DNA from: Sepioteuthis lessoniana
Taxonomy: Eukaryota > Mollusca > Cephalopoda > Myopsida > Loliginidae
Assembly (NCBI GenBank): GCA_963585895.1
Contig: CAUZXS010005813.1
Span: 52,501 to 116,500, forward strand
Length of the DNA stretch: 64,000 bases
Reading direction: 5' to 3'
Of this stretch, positions 1 to 11,279 are shown in pieces. The notes under the pieces are model-generated. The model made no database searches and was not told the DNA's origin. It worked only from the letters and a program-made list of their open reading frames with translations. Made by a program: the position numbers and the translations under genes. Each line of letters starts with the position of its first letter. Position 1 is the stretch's first letter.

Positions 1-365
1 AATTTCATCGTTCCACCCTGTATCTTGTTTATGCGTCAATACTGAGTCTACTCAGTCAGACGTGATCTTAAAAGTTAAAATGAACAGAAGCATCGTCTGC
101 TTCAGCTGAATAAACTAACTCCATTGGTGACTACTGTCAGATTGAAACTCGACTTGAAGCCATACACAATTAAGTGTCTCCTATGTGTAAAGTGCAAGAA
201 AATGTCCTGGCGCAAAATTAGGAGCCATTTTACAGAAATTGCAAGGTTAACATGACAATTTACGGTAAAGAAAATAAAGTACTTTTATTTTTCTTTCCAC
301 TCACAGAGCTCTCTCACTAATAACATATAAATATATACAGTTATATCTATACGTATTGGAATTAT
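1..365. other. AT-rich stretch without recognisable feature
   Basis: No open reading frame of note, no tandem array and no similarity to the repeat families found elsewhere in the window. Probably old intergenic or intronic sequence. Confidence 0.4.
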
Positions 366-870
366 TTAGTCAGCTCCCGTTAGTATAGCACAAGGCTGCC
401 TTGATGACTGGGCCTTTAGAAATAACCGACTGCACCTCTGCAAATGAGCCAGATACCTCTATGAATACCCGAGATATGACATGAATTTACATCTGTTGGT
501 GAGGATCTAGTCCTGGAGCTTTAATATATGTGGAATACCCTTTCATTACCATTACTCCCTGGTGGATCTTAACCCGGATTTATAACACTTGTTAGGGCGC
601 CATCTATTGGTCAAATAGAACTGTTCAAGAATTTACTAAGGATTATTATTAGTTGTATGAAACGAAAACCGATGTGCAAATAGTTTAAATTACATCGGAA
701 TACTTGATAAACAGAATTGCTAATTTTAGATGACAACACTTGAAACCATTTACAAGTCTGGAAACTAGTGATTAATATTAAATAGAATGATTACTGTTAG
801 ATGGTATATTTGTAAGTATTCGACTGTGTGCAAGGAAATGGTCAATATTTAATAAATTAATAATTGTTTC
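366..870 (-). repeat. HT dispersed repeat, copy 1 (diverged)
   Basis: Read on the minus strand this resembles the HT copies near 29.7 kb and 51.4 kb. The marker words are a motif like TTGGTCAAATAGAACTGTT around 608-628, the preceding GGGCGCCATCTATTGG, and 'gtggaatacccttt' upstream. The 640-870 part carries degraded ~70-bp units (TTGAAACCATTTA near 740) that form the HT body. No hairpin tail is preserved. The family type is unknown; assignment rests on these shared words. Confidence 0.55.
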
Positions 871-1014
871 CAATTTTCATTTTATTTCATTTTTTTTTTA
901 AATTCATCACTTGATTATCGTATCTCCTAACGTGTATTATACCACTTCAAAATCTAGGGTATGTAGATTTTCCGACGAAATCATGAAGCATAATGTGTTA
1001 GCTCTCGAGGAAGA

Positions 1015-2720
1015 GTTTCGAAAGTTCCCTTGTTGGTAAATCGAGTCTGTCAAGTCCCCAGATGAGCACATGCCCCGGTTGAACCGTATCATACGTGAAT
1101 CAACATTGTCCAAGGTCAACTTTGACAAGAGCGAAGGTCTGCGACTAGGTGATAGGAGGAGTGGCGTTCCCCTACTAGGACCATTCCGCTGGAGCGATGG
1201 TCCCGTCCACATGCTCGGGGTATGGTTCGGACTGAACCTCCAACTGGAGTGAAATTGGTTAGAAGTACAGACTAAGGCAGAAGCGCAGGTGGGTACCTGG
1301 CTTCGAAGGAACTTGTCCTTAAAGCGCAGGGTTGTGGCGTGCGCTGTGTACGTCTTCTCCGTGATCCTTTACCCACTACCTGTACTCTCCCTGCCTAAAG
1401 GCCCTTGGGGCGCTGAAACAATTCCTCTTCAAATTGCTCTGTGGAGATCGAAGCCCGATGATCAGTAGACAGGTCCATCATCAACGTCTTGAGAATGCAT
1501 GATCTGGAGAGTCATTGGTTCGTTGAAAGTAGTTTTCTTGGGTCGATCCCTACCGAGAGATACAGTGTGGGGACAGAAGTTTCTCGCCTAAGGTCCAACC
1601 CCGACACCGAGAACTGTCTTTAGCCGAGGGGTGAAGCACTGTTCTTTGCCGAATGCCGCAAGACCCTTCGTAACCTTCCTGGGTCTATTTACCTTTCCCG
1701 GTCTTGGATGGAACTATATCGGAAGTTAGTGGTGGGCACCGGTTCTGATCCGCTCGAGGAGCAACTTGGCTGGTCGCGGGATAAGTTTTGCTCCCAATGG
1801 AATTGGGTACCAGGTTTGGGCTTCTCCCACACCTGGAGGCTCGCTCGGAACGTATTTCCCCTCGCCAGCTTTGCTTTCAAATTGGGCTTGGCAGACATGC
1901 CCGATTGCGCTCCCAGCGGCAGTAGTCTAGAAGAAATGATTTTGCACGCCTTCTACTACTGCAAGCGAGTCCACCCGTTTTAGGGTCACGTCGGGGAGTG
2001 GACGGCCTTCATTGACCCCAAACAGTTAGTGCTACTCAACGTTGGTTACGTCGTTGACAATGTTGATCCTCCGTGGAAAGGTGAGAAACGGGTAATGTTT
2101 CTCGTGATCCTAGCTGTGGCCCGAATGGTGATTTGGGAGACGTCAAAGAAGGGATTGTATGGCGGTGCAAATTTTTATCTTCGTGATCTGAGTATTTTCT
2201 TTAGGCATCAGCTTAGGGTCAAAATCAGATCAGATAGAAAACGCTTGGGCCGCATAACGTTCGACAGAAGGTGGGTGCATGCAGCAAGCTTAGTCGTACG
2301 ATGGGGGACAACGTTGGAATTATCCTTCCCTCCTTTTATCTTTTATGGCTGCGGCGGACCGGGTCCTTCAGAACCCCACCCCAAGTAAACTTAGCCTTTA
2401 TTTGTTTCTCTCTGTCCCTAGCTAGCAGTGTGAAGTGTATCATTGGCCCCGTCATTTAGTTTCCAAGATCTTCCCATCTCCATTTTTTGCACTTCCGTTT
2501 CACTCGATCCCTGTTCAATATTTGCCAAAAATCTTGGTTTTTATATATTTCTCACACTTTATCGCTCCGGTCTGTGTCCCCTCCCTTCGATACTTTGTTT
2601 TATCCAGCTCTTCTCCCACGTAGAGGCTGTCCTGCTTGTTTCCGAGTCCCGGGAAACAGTCGGCGTCCTAGTTTTTGGAAGGGTTGGCTGAGTAACCAAA
2701 CAGAGGAATTTTTTTTTGTT
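1015..2720 (+). mobile_element. LINE-A copy A, 3' part of ORF2 plus 3'UTR, decayed
   Basis: Broken remains of the reverse transcriptase/C-terminal half of a non-LTR retrotransposon. In order: the end of the RT domain at about 1100-1250 (visible words KVNFDKSEGLRLG and LGVWFG), a linker, then at 1708-1983 the segment with SDPLEEQLGWS and a zinc-finger-like end (ADMPDCAP, EEMILHAFYYCKRVHPF) interrupted by a stop at 1981, then at 2029-2388 the family's C-terminus (VGYVVDNVDPPWKGEKR, FFRHQLRVKIRSDRKRLGR). Frame shifts and stops separate the pieces. A T-rich 3'UTR follows to about 2720 and contains GGGAAACAGTC, also found in the other copies. It is 5' truncated, as usual for LINEs. The clade is uncertain; endonuclease sequence in copy D suggests an AP-endonuclease LINE of Tx1/L1 or related type. 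Confidence 0.8.
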
Positions 2721-3010
2721 TATAAATAAAAAATTGCTGATATGTTTAAAATATTTTGTATATTTGTTTTTCTTTTGGGTTCGTTTTTACTTCCCCTCTT
2801 CACCCTTTCTTTCATATGTCTTTCTATTTATTATTGTACATTGTAAATCATCGAAAATTCATCTTCATAAAATTGTAAATATGTTGTTTTTTTTTAAGTT
2901 TGTTGTCAGAAAGAAAATGTGGTATTATAGTAAGGCAGGTCCTTATGCCTCGTAACAAAATGTTTTTCTTGTAAACTTTTTGTTATAAATCAAAACAAAA
3001 TAAAATAAGT
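2721..3010. other. T-rich filler between LINE-A and GCR
   Basis: AT-rich sequence with several poly-T runs. The small open frames here are low-complexity and show no coding signature. Confidence 0.4.
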
Positions 3011-3190
3011 TTTATTTATTCTCCGTCCCACCACCGGACAAGTACTGCACAAGGTCTTTTTACGGTGGGTCCAGATGCAGGGCCACGGCCCACACGCATC
3101 CGGCAAAATCCAAAAATACCTTCAGCCCCGTCGGCACCTTCCAAAGGGGGCGCCCCAGAGGCCAGGAAATAATTGGTAAGTAAAACGTTC
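3011..3190 (-). repeat. GCR structured repeat, minus copy
   Basis: On the minus strand this is one B-type GCR unit: the GCGCC...CCTTTGG hairpin, GGTGCCGACGGGG, the GGGC-CGTG-GCCC hairpin, then GACCTTGTGC and the terminal GTCCGGTGGTGGGAC stem-loop followed by GGAGAATAAATAAA. Its terminal 30 bp (3011-3040) are the perfect reverse complement of 3488-3517. Confidence 0.75.
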
Positions 3191-3439
3191 TTTTATGTTA
3201 ATTTCACGCAAGAGTGATTTACTTCGTAAAGTAACCATTTTACCTTTTATTAGGGGTGTATAGGTTGTTGATATTCTGACTTTCTTGTTAGTACACAGTA
3301 CAAATATATCGGTGAAACAATTTTATAAATTCGAGTTGTCTACACAAAGGTGATGTCATAATGCACTTTTCGATCCCTTCAAAGTTGATGAAATGGACTC
3401 TTTCATTAGTTATAAATACAGCTCCGCGGCTTTTTTTTC

Positions 3440-3530
3440 CAATTGCGTCTGGAGCCACTTTAAAAAAGGCCTTGTGTCTGTCATATTTGTCCGGTGGTGG
3501 GACGGAGAATAAATAAATTGGACGGAGAAC
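3440..3530 (+). repeat. GCR terminal module, plus copy
   Basis: This holds only the 3' part of a GCR unit: CCACTTTAAAAAAGGCCTTG, then the GTCC/GGAC stem with a GGTGGTG loop, then GGAGAATAAATAAA. Together with 3011-3075 it forms an imperfect inverted repeat of about 65 bp per arm. Upstream, 3191-3439 shows nothing recognisable. Confidence 0.7.
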
Positions 3531-3544
3531 AAGTTGGGGAAAAA

Positions 3545-4075
3545 AAGCCGCGGAAATAAAGTTCACCAATTGTTTGTTGCTTGTTTCCTGGCCTCTGAGG
3601 CGCCGTCATTGGGGGGTGCCGACGTGGCCAAAGGTATTTTTGGACTTTGCCGGGTGAGTCTGGGCTGCGTCCCTAAGTCCTGACCCACTTTAAAAAGGCC
3701 TTGTGCCGTACTTATTGTATCCAGTGGTGAGGCGCTCTCGATCGGCAGTGCCGCACGGTTCGTTCGGGTGTGTTCCATCACTGGATAAAACACCTCTGGC
3801 CATCAGGACGCCGTTCGGGTGTGTTCCATCACTGGATAAAACACCTCTGGCCTCAGGACGCCGTCCTCACAGGCTTTAACCCTCTTCGGAGGGGTTGGGT
3901 TTATCGCCTGGAACCTGAGGCGCCCCGAAAAGGGGAATGCCGACGGGGCCCGAGGCATTTTTGGAACTGCCTGTCATTTTGGGCTTCCCGCCTGCGACCC
4001 GACCCAACTTAAAAACGGCCTTGTGCCACGTTCTTACGCTGGTGGCGCGTAGGATAAATATCTGCGGTTTTTCTT
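3545..4075 (+). repeat. GCR dimer (B unit followed by A+B unit)
   Basis: The first unit (about 3560-3725) starts with TTCACCAATTGTTT and ends with GGCCTTGTGCCGTACTT. The second (about 3726-4065) carries the A module, closed by GTGAGG (3727-3732) pairing with CCTCAC (3865-3870), and the B module with CCCC-GAAAA-GGGG, AATGCC...GGCATT and the TACGC/GCGTA stem with a TGGTGGC loop (4035-4051). A segment of about 51 bp inside module A is tandemly duplicated (3759-3809 and 3810-3862). Minus-strand open frames through here reflect high GC and lack of stops rather than a recognised protein. Confidence 0.8.
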
Positions 4076-4129
4076 TATTTCCCAAAAAAATGAAAAATAC
4101 GGAATTTAACAATTTTTAGGTGTGCAGAA

Positions 4130-5945
4130 GGCCAAAGGATTTTGAGGGGAGAAGGTTAAAAGAGAAAAGACAAAGCTAGCCTACAATCAACAGTACGATA
4201 ATCACTCTATGACACCTACTTAAAAACCCGGTGAAATGAAATGTGTACAATGAAAAAAACATGATGGGGAAGGGAAGAAAAATCATGAAGGAAATTTTAG
4301 TAAAATTAAAACATAACTGAAACCCCGTTGATCTCTATTCCCCTGTCTATGATATGGAGAGACGACTGTTTTCCGGTGTCCGGTCGGGAGCCGAAAACAA
4401 GCCGATCTGTCCCTTATCGCGGGTAGAATTAAGTGGAATAAAAGAAAAATAGGAGAGGGGAAAGATACGGAGAGGAAAACATGAATTTCAGAAAATATGG
4501 TTTCAATTTGATGATTAAATACGAAATGATGAGGCCAATGAAAAACTTCATGCAACTAGCTAGTGATAGGGTCAAGTGGGTATCAAAACAGTCAACATAC
4601 CCGGGCTGAGGTCCCGAAGGACCCGGACCCTCGTCGCCATGCACAGGAAGAGAAGGGAAGCATAACTCCAACATTGTCCCCTTTCGTGCGACCAAGCTTG
4701 TTGCATACACCCACCTTTTGCTGAATTTCTGCGGTCCTAGCGTTTTCTATTGAATCTAATCTTGACCATGACTCCAACATTGTCCCCTTTCGTGCGACCA
4801 GGCTTGTTGCATACACCCACCTTTTGCTGAATTTCTGCAGTCCTAGCGTTTCTATCGTATCTACTCTTGACCATAAGCTGTGACTCCAAAACGGGCGAAA
4901 CCGGTCACAGTAGAAGGCGTGCTCGGCCGTTTCTTCTAAACCACTGCCGCAGCGGGGACAATCAGGTTTCTGATATGCACACTCTGTAAGCCCATTCGTT
5001 GAGGGCCAAGAGCGAGAACTCAGAGTTGTTCAGAACGCTCGTGCCTGGACCCAATTCCACTGAGAGCGAATCACCTCTAACGACCAGCCGAGCCACATTT
5101 CCAGAGTTGTCCGCGGATGCTGGCAGTAGACCTGTCTACTGATTAACGGGCTTCGTCCTTTCCAAAGGAGTTTGAAAAGGGATTTTATTAACGCCACCCA
5201 ATGTACGACAAACGGTAAAGGATCAAGGGGAAGATGTACACGGCGCACATCTCCTCCATTCCCTTTTAAGGACAACCGCCTTCGAAGTCAGGTTCGCACT
5301 TGTGCTTCTACCTAAGCTCGTACTTCCAACTAATTTCGCTCCAGTTGGAGAGATCTTCGCTCGGGCACGGCCGGCTTTGGGGATTCTGCGTAGGGCTGGA
5401 AGAGCCCTCTCATCTCTAAGCCTACGGTTCAGGGACTCCGCAGCGAGAACCGAGAAGAGGGGAAATGGGGCAGCTCTGCTGGACCGATCGCTCGATCGCG
5501 AACGCCTTCCGTTCACCTGAGCTACCGCCTGTGGGTTGTGATACATCATGCTGATCCATTTGCAGAACTCCGGCTCGAATCCGGCGATCTCCAAAACCAT
5601 CAGGCGAACCAACAAGTTCGAGTTGTCTTGGATCGATCTTCCCTTTACAACGTAGTTCTATTCCGTAAGCAGTTCGCCAAGACCCGGGCTAAAATCTTAA
5701 ATCTGTGTTAAGCAGAGTTATTAACATTCTTATCACCTTTTCTCCAGCAATGCTACCAGGAATAGGTCCCTGGGCAAACCAGTGGTTGAACATATCCGTC
5801 AGAATAGGGACAAACATGTGCAACATCCTCAAGTACACTTCGTAGGGTGAACCATCAATTCCTCGCGATTTGTTCAGGCCAACCTGCCTGCTTCAACGCA
5901 AGAATGCGTGGCAAGAATGTGTGGCATTTCACGGTTTCCGTTAGA
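4130..5945 (-). mobile_element. LINE-A copy B, decayed
   Basis: Minus-strand copy whose 3'UTR lies at about 4130-4600 (CTACTTAAAAACCCGG near its end, GACTGTTTTCCGGTGTC at 4365-4381). Going upstream it shows the family C-terminus (RWVYATSLVARKGTMLE), a zinc-finger-like segment (CPRCGSGLEETAEHAFY), an internal deletion, RT words such as GFEPEFCKWISMMYHNPQA (minus strand, 5520-5590) and a more upstream part near 5700-5940. Frames are broken many times. It directly abuts copy C at about 5946 in the same orientation. Confidence 0.8.
4668..4874 (-). repeat. ~104-bp tandem duplication inside LINE-A copy B
   Basis: The segment starting CCAACATTGTCCCC at 4669 is repeated from about 4772 with a few substitutions and small indels. 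It covers the C-terminal coding end. The duplication produces two near-identical open frames on the minus strand that begin with the same residues. Confidence 0.85.
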
Positions 5946-6695
5946 AACTGCCCCCTTTCGTACGACCAGGCTCGCTGCATTCAACCCACCTTTTGTCGAA
6001 TGTTATGTGATCCAAGCGTTTTCTATCGCATCTGATCTTGACTAAGATCATGATGAGGAAAAAAGTTTGCATCTTCATACAATTCCTTCCGTCCAAATCA
6101 CCATTCTGGCTACAGCTTGGATCGCGAGAAACATCGCACGCTTCTCACCCTGAAATGGAGGCGGAACGTTGTCTACGACGTAACCAACGTCGAGCAGCAC
6201 GAGCTGCTTGGGTTCGATGCGAGCTGTCCACTTCCCGACGTGATGCCAGAACAGACGAACTCGCTCGCAGTAATAGAAGGCGTGCTCAGCTGTTTCTTCC
6301 AAACCACTGCTGCAGCGAGCACAATCGGGCATGTCTGCCGGGCCCGCTCTGAAATTCAAACCGAGAAGGAACAATGCGTTCTGTGCAAGCAACCAGGTGA
6401 GCGAGAACTCTGAGAGGGACACCGCGCAGGGCCGGATTTGCCCCCTCATCCTAAAGCCTTCGGAACAGGGGCTCCAAAGCGAGGACATAGAGAAGAGGAG
6501 ACAGGGAGCATCCCCGCTGGACCGATCGCTCGATCACGAACGCCCTCGAACAACTTCATGATACATCATGCTGTTGTGATGCATCTGCGGAACTCCGGTT
6601 TGAATCCGGCGGTCTCCAAAACAGACATCAAAAACCAATGGTCAACCATATCGAAGGCTTTAGACTGATCTAAATTGATCAGCCAAAGGATCTAA
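5946..6695 (-). mobile_element. LINE-A copy C, internally deleted
   Basis: The longest open frame (minus, 6488-6075) contains the cleanest zinc-finger-like C-terminal region of the window: ADMPDCARCSSGLEETAEHA followed by FYYCERVRLFW, then IEPKQLVLLDVGYVVDNV and EKRAMFLAIQAVARMVIW. Upstream of about 6480 the sequence jumps to RT sequence (RSSDRSS, then the equivalent of the GFEPEF region near 6590), so several hundred bp between RT and C-terminus are missing. It lacks a 3'UTR and abuts copy B. Confidence 0.8.
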
Positions 6696-9670
6696 AATCC
6701 TATTCAAAACCGGATGAAATGAAATAGTATATTATACAACATGCGGGATTGGAGAAAACAGTTCAGGTAAACAAAACATAAACCCGATTGGTTTCCCTCC
6801 CATCCCCACTTCTATGATGTGGAGAGTCTACTGTATTCTCATGCTTAGATAAGACCAAAAACAAGCCGAAGCTATCCCTATAGGACAAGGGCCTAAGACT
6901 AATCGTGGTAAAAGAACAGGCGAGAAAGGGGAATGGACCAAGATCCCCAAGAAAGGCCAGGGACGCAAAAGTGGTAAAAGGGTAAAAAACCGAGTGGGGA
7001 CGATCTTTGAGGGAACTAACCTCTAAACTGTGGGGACCATGGCACACTTCACACCACTAAAATACCCGGGGAATGGGGTCCCGAAGGACCCGGACCATCG
7101 TCGCCATGCGTATCTAATCTTGACCCTAAGTTGATGCCAAAAGAACAAGATTAGATCACGATAAGAAAAATTTGTTTCCCGTCGGCCAAATTACCATTCT
7201 AGCCACAGCAAGGATCACGAGAAACACCACACGCTCTCACCTTGAAATGGAGGGTCAACATTGTCCAAGACGTAACCAACGTCGAGCAGCACAAGCCCTC
7301 TAGGGCTGATGCGAGCCGTCCACTCCTCGAAGTGACTCCAGAACGGGTGAACCCGCTCGCAGTAGTACAAGGCGCAGCAGGGGCAGTCAGGCATATCTGC
7401 TATGCACGCTCTGTAAGCCCAGTCGTTGTAGGCCAACGCACTTCGAGCTAGCCGCGAGGTGAGCGAGAACTCGGAGTTGTTCAAGAAGCCCGAACCTGCC
7501 GCCCAATTCCAATGGAAGCGAACCTTCTCCACCGACCAGCCGAGCCGTTGAGCCAGAGGATCCGAAGCGGAACCCACTACTAACCCTCGATATAGCTCCT
7601 TACGAGACCGAGAGAGGTCACCGAACTGAAGATTTCAAAGGGCCCTGCGGCACTCGCTGACATATGGTGTTTCATCCCTTGGCCTACGACAGCCTTCAGC
7701 CTTGGGATTCAGCCTCGGGCGAGGATAGGCGACTTTCATTTTGAGGCTCCTCACCGCGTCCGTCGTTAAGGATCGGCCTAGGTAAGCCAGTCTCTCAGCG
7801 AGCCGGTGGCTCTCGAGGACGTTCATAGCAGACCTGTCTACGGACCATTGGGCTTGCACCTTTCCAAAGAAGCTTGAAAGGGGATCGTTCCAGCGCTACC
7901 CGATGATCCTTAGGCAGAGTTAGTACGGACAAACGGTAAAGGAACAAGAGGAAGATGTACACAGCGCACACCTTCGCCCTGCCCTTTAAGGATAACCGCC
8001 TTCGAAGCCAGGCACCACCCGCGCTTCTACCTTAGCCCTTACTTCCAACCAATTTCGCTCCAGCTGGATGCGGACGAGACCGTCACTCGAGCGGAAGGAC
8101 CCTGGCTGGGGAAAGCTCCCCTTCCAAGCACCCAACCACTAAGTTGACCTTGGCACCTGCTACTTTTACGTATCTCTCGACCGCAATCTTCACTGCCAAT
8201 ATGTCCAGACGACTGGACACTAAGACAGTGATGTCATCGGCGAACGCGGAAATCTTTGCTCGGACGCTGCCGGTTAGCTTTATTCCACGCAGGGCCGGAC
8301 GAGCCCTCTCCAAAGCAAGAACACAGAGAAGACGGTACAAGGGGCAGCCTTGCCGGACGGATCACAAAAGTCCCCGAACACCTTCCGTTCACCAGCACCA
8401 CCGCCTGTGGGTTGTGGTACAGCATGCTAATCCATCTGCAGAACTCCGGTTCGAATCCGGCTGTCTCCAAAACCGTCGCCAAGAACCGATGGTCCACCCT
8501 GACGAAGGCTTCAGTGTCGTCTTCTATTCCCTCTAGGATCTGACGCACCAAATTCAAGTTTTCTTGGATCGATCTTCCCTTCACAGTGTAGTTCTGTTCA
8601 GTGCCGATCAGATCACTGATGACAAGCAGCAAACGGTTCGCCAGGACCCGGGCCAAAATCTGTGTTAAGCAGAGTTATAGGTCTGTAATCGTCTAGCTCC
8701 CCAAGACCATGCCAGCCCTCTTTCTTCAGTAATGTGATGACATCCTTGGTAATGCTACCAGGGATGGCTCCCTGGGCAAACCAATGGTTGAGCACATCCG
8801 TCAGAATAGGGACGAACATGTATGACATCCTCAAGTACACTTAGTAGGGTAAATCATCTAGTCCAGGCGACTTGTTAAGGCCGACCTGCTTCAACGCACT
8901 TCGGACTTCACATTCTGTAATCACAACCTCGCAACTAGCCGAATCACAACCTCGCAACTAGCCACTTCCGCCTCCCCAAGTCGGGGAAGTCAGCTAAATA
9001 GTTGCGAAACTCCCGAACCTGGAGGTCAGGACAGCGGGCGAAGCGATCGCGAATGTGTGTCCGAAAAGCCTCACAAATCTCACGGGGTGTTAACACACGT
9101 CCGGGGTGTTAACACACTCGATGTACCGACATGGAAACCTTCTCAACTCTTCCTTACGCAAAAAAGCGCAACATTTCACGGCTTCGGAACTCTTCTTAGC
9201 CAATTTCTAACTACGAAACCCTTGTAGCACTCGCTAGCCTCGAACTCAAGGCCCACCTTAGCTAGATCTACGGCTACGGAGTCACCCCCTCCATAAATTT
9301 CGCCTTCTTAGCCCTATTAAGAGCGAGCTGTTGGCTGTATTTGATGGCGAAATCCCAATAACCGCCCCCACTAACGCCCTCTGAATTAGTTTTTCCAGCC
9401 TCTCATTCGAAAGTCCCATATTGAACTTCCATTAGCTAACCAGACTAGGCCTATTGACTAACCGCAGACTGACCCTAACAAGTTTATGGTTAGTCCGCCC
9501 TAACCAGTGGAAGGTGGGACAAGTAATTAGGTCACTGTCAGCTCTTCTGTCCAGGTAAGACCGGATGTGGCCAGAGGGCGAATTTTCTAACCACGCTCAC
9601 ATCTCCCTCCCTGGGTGATCCAGACGGTACCTGTCGATCAAATCGAACTCAGTCAAAAAGTCGAACCCAT
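6696..9670 (-). mobile_element. LINE-A copy D, most complete copy
   Basis: Nearly 3 kb on the minus strand. From its 5' side: part of an endonuclease domain at about 9250-9660 (words DRYRLDHPGREM and TCPTFHWLGRTNHKLV), a linker, RT at about 8080-8930 (PILTDVLNHWFAQGAIPGSI, LDDYRPITLLNTD, RVLANRLLLVISDLIGTEQN, GFEPEFCRWISMLYHNPQA), the RT catalytic FADD at about 8233-8244, then AGAKVNLVVG. The C-terminal region is at 7577-7130 (GSASDPLAQRLGWS, DVGYVLDNVDPPFQGE), but part of its zinc-finger segment is deleted (DMPDCPCC joined to ALYYCERV). The 3'UTR runs to about 6700. Endonuclease before RT places it among AP-endonuclease LINEs. Stops and frameshifts throughout make it inactive. Confidence 0.8.
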
Positions 9671-9800
9671 TTCTTATTTCTCCAGCTATGGATAGATAGT
9701 AAGTGCTAATTTAATTGGAAAAGGCACTCCTTGAAATGGCTCGAACCCATCTCTTCTTTCTCCAGCTATGGATAGATAGATAGTAAGACAGACTTGGTAA
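9671..9800. repeat. Short direct duplication with SINE-A-like words
   Basis: The words TCGAACCCAT and TCTCCAGCTATGGATAGATA occur twice about 80 bp apart. CAGCTATGG followed by a short gap and AGTAAGACAGACT resembles the body of SINE-A. It could be a SINE-A scrap. Confidence 0.4.
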
Positions 9801-10365
9801 GACAGCTCATATCGGAGGAAAAGTGAATTCAATTAATTAACTTTACTCCATCAGTGTCTCATACAATGCCCGAAGCGCAGAGTAAATGCAAATAACGTAA
9901 AATTGACCGTGTTTGTTCTTAGTAATACAATCTTCAAAAAAATAATCGAAATGAAAAAAACTTGTTTCTTGCAGTCACGAAATGAATTGAAGAAAATTGG
10001 GCAAATTCAGATAATAATGATATGAATGAAATGTTGGAATCAGTCCATAAGAAAGTCTTTGCTAAATGAATGAAACAGCTATGCGTGTAGAGGTCAGTGA
10101 GTGTCTCTCCCTGTTCCCATCATTCTCGCCCGAGGGAAGAATTTACCTCAGGCGTAGCTTGAAGGAAAAGTCTGTATCGTCTGAGCTATCAATTGAAGAA
10201 TCTTTTTTTTCTTTTCTTTTTTTTTTTTTTTTTTTGAGTTTTAAGAGAGATCAAATGAAAGACACTTAAAGATATATTGATTGGAAAATATTTTTTGTGG
10301 GTTTACGCAGAATATTCACAAATATTATTCCTGAATATTATTAGCTAATACATTTATCTCCGGCT
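9801..10365. other. Stretch without recognisable gene
   Basis: AT-rich, with a T-tract at about 10201-10236. A 67-codon frame ending in poly-phenylalanine is low-complexity. Nothing else seen. Confidence 0.35.
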
Positions 10366-10536
10366 CATTGGCCTAGTGGGTAGAGTGTTTGCCAATGGTC
10401 TGGGATACCTGGGTAAAGTGGGGCAATTCAGGGAAAGGAGTAGCGCCCTTCCCATCTCGGTGTAGTAGCTATTGAAAAGGGAGCCGTCCGGTGGCCCTCG
10501 ACTACGGTCGTCAACTTTACTTTTACTTACTTACAA
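10366..10536 (+). mobile_element. SINE-B copy, internally deleted
   Basis: It starts with the tRNA-like head (CCTAGTGGGTAGAGTG, box A-like). After CCTGGGT it jumps straight to AAAGTGGGGCAATTCAGGG, losing box B and the middle seen in the 46.6-kb copy. It ends with GGTCGTCAACTTTAC and a short TTAC-rich tail, the family's 3' end. Confidence 0.8.
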
Positions 10537-10689
10537 CTACCATAAATTTATCATGCACGCTAATTCCTTTCGCCATTTTCCCTGGAGTGTGTTTTACAAG
10601 CATTAAGGCCGAATATTATTTGGGTAAACATTCTACTTCTTCTTGCTTGATTAATCTTAACGTCATGTCCACCCGTCTAGTTATTTAAT

Positions 10690-10985
10690 GCACTGAGGTT
10701 TTGTTTATGGCATATAACCCTTAAATAACCCTTAAGGTTATTTAACGCATTTGTTTGTACACAGTCCAAGAAAGGCAAACTTGAGGCCAGAAGGCGAGCT
10801 GCGTCATAGCCCAGCATGGCTCGAGCCTCGACTCGTGCCCGACCCTCCCCTCTCCTAAACCCCCACTTTAATAGACCTTCGGGTCGTTGTACCTTGTGTC
10901 AAGTCCTGTCTGGTGGGAGGCAGTGACAAATAATAGTTTCAAGTATTGCTATCTAATACTAATAATTCATAGGTCGTGTTTAATA
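10690..10985 (+). repeat. HT fragment interrupted by a GCR relic
   Basis: HT tail words (TGGCATATAACC, GGTTATTTAA) lie at 10708-10748 and HT body words (AGTTTCAAGTATTGCTATCT) resume at about 10933. The two are separated at ACACAGT by a GC-rich insert. Confidence 0.55.
10758..10930 (+). repeat. Diverged GCR unit inside HT
   Basis: GC-rich block ending CCCCACTTTAATAGACC, ACCTTGTGTC, TCTGGTGGGAGGC, GACAAAT, which aligns with the 3' half of other GCR units (CCCACTTTAAAA, GCCTTGTGCC, GGTGGGAC, AATAAAT). Its position in the middle of an HT body word suggests insertion. Confidence 0.5.
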
Positions 10986-11175
10986 TAGTGTCTCACGCGC
11001 GAATATGTAGTAAGAAATAAAAAGAGTCTAGTAAGAAATAAGGGTCACCAACATAGATTGCATTACAAAGCCTAAAGAACACAGTTTACCTCACTATTTA
11101 CCCGTGGCTTGTGCGATGGGGAGAACAGATGGGTCCAAGAGTTTAATATGAACTTTCGTGCGAAGTGAAACGCAA

Positions 11176-11243
11176 ACAAAAGGATTTGAACTTGAGTCGA
11201 CCATTATCCGTTACGCTAAGCGCGCCGCCAAATCCCAAGTAAG
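11176..11243 (-). other. tRNA-like pseudogene or SINE head
   Basis: On the minus strand GCGCGCTTAGCGTAACGGAT resembles a box A region and AAGTTCAAATCC matches the box B consensus at normal spacing. I could not fold a clean cloverleaf, so this is more likely a SINE head than a working tRNA gene. Confidence 0.4.
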
Positions 11244-11279
11244 TTTTTATGGTCAAATTTACAGAAAAAAAACATAGAA

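Noticed and set aside
3440-4075. Hammerhead ribozyme in GCR
   Set aside because: I looked for the CTGATGA...GAAA core near the stems and did not find it. Other ribozyme classes cannot be excluded by eye.
3876-4112. Minus-strand GCR frame with a recurring SSKNASGPVGIPLFGAPQ, also at 11440-11712
   Set aside because: Considered as a conserved small protein, but frames differ between copies, the 21.2-kb copy reads in another phase, and conservation follows stems rather than codons. Not fully excluded.
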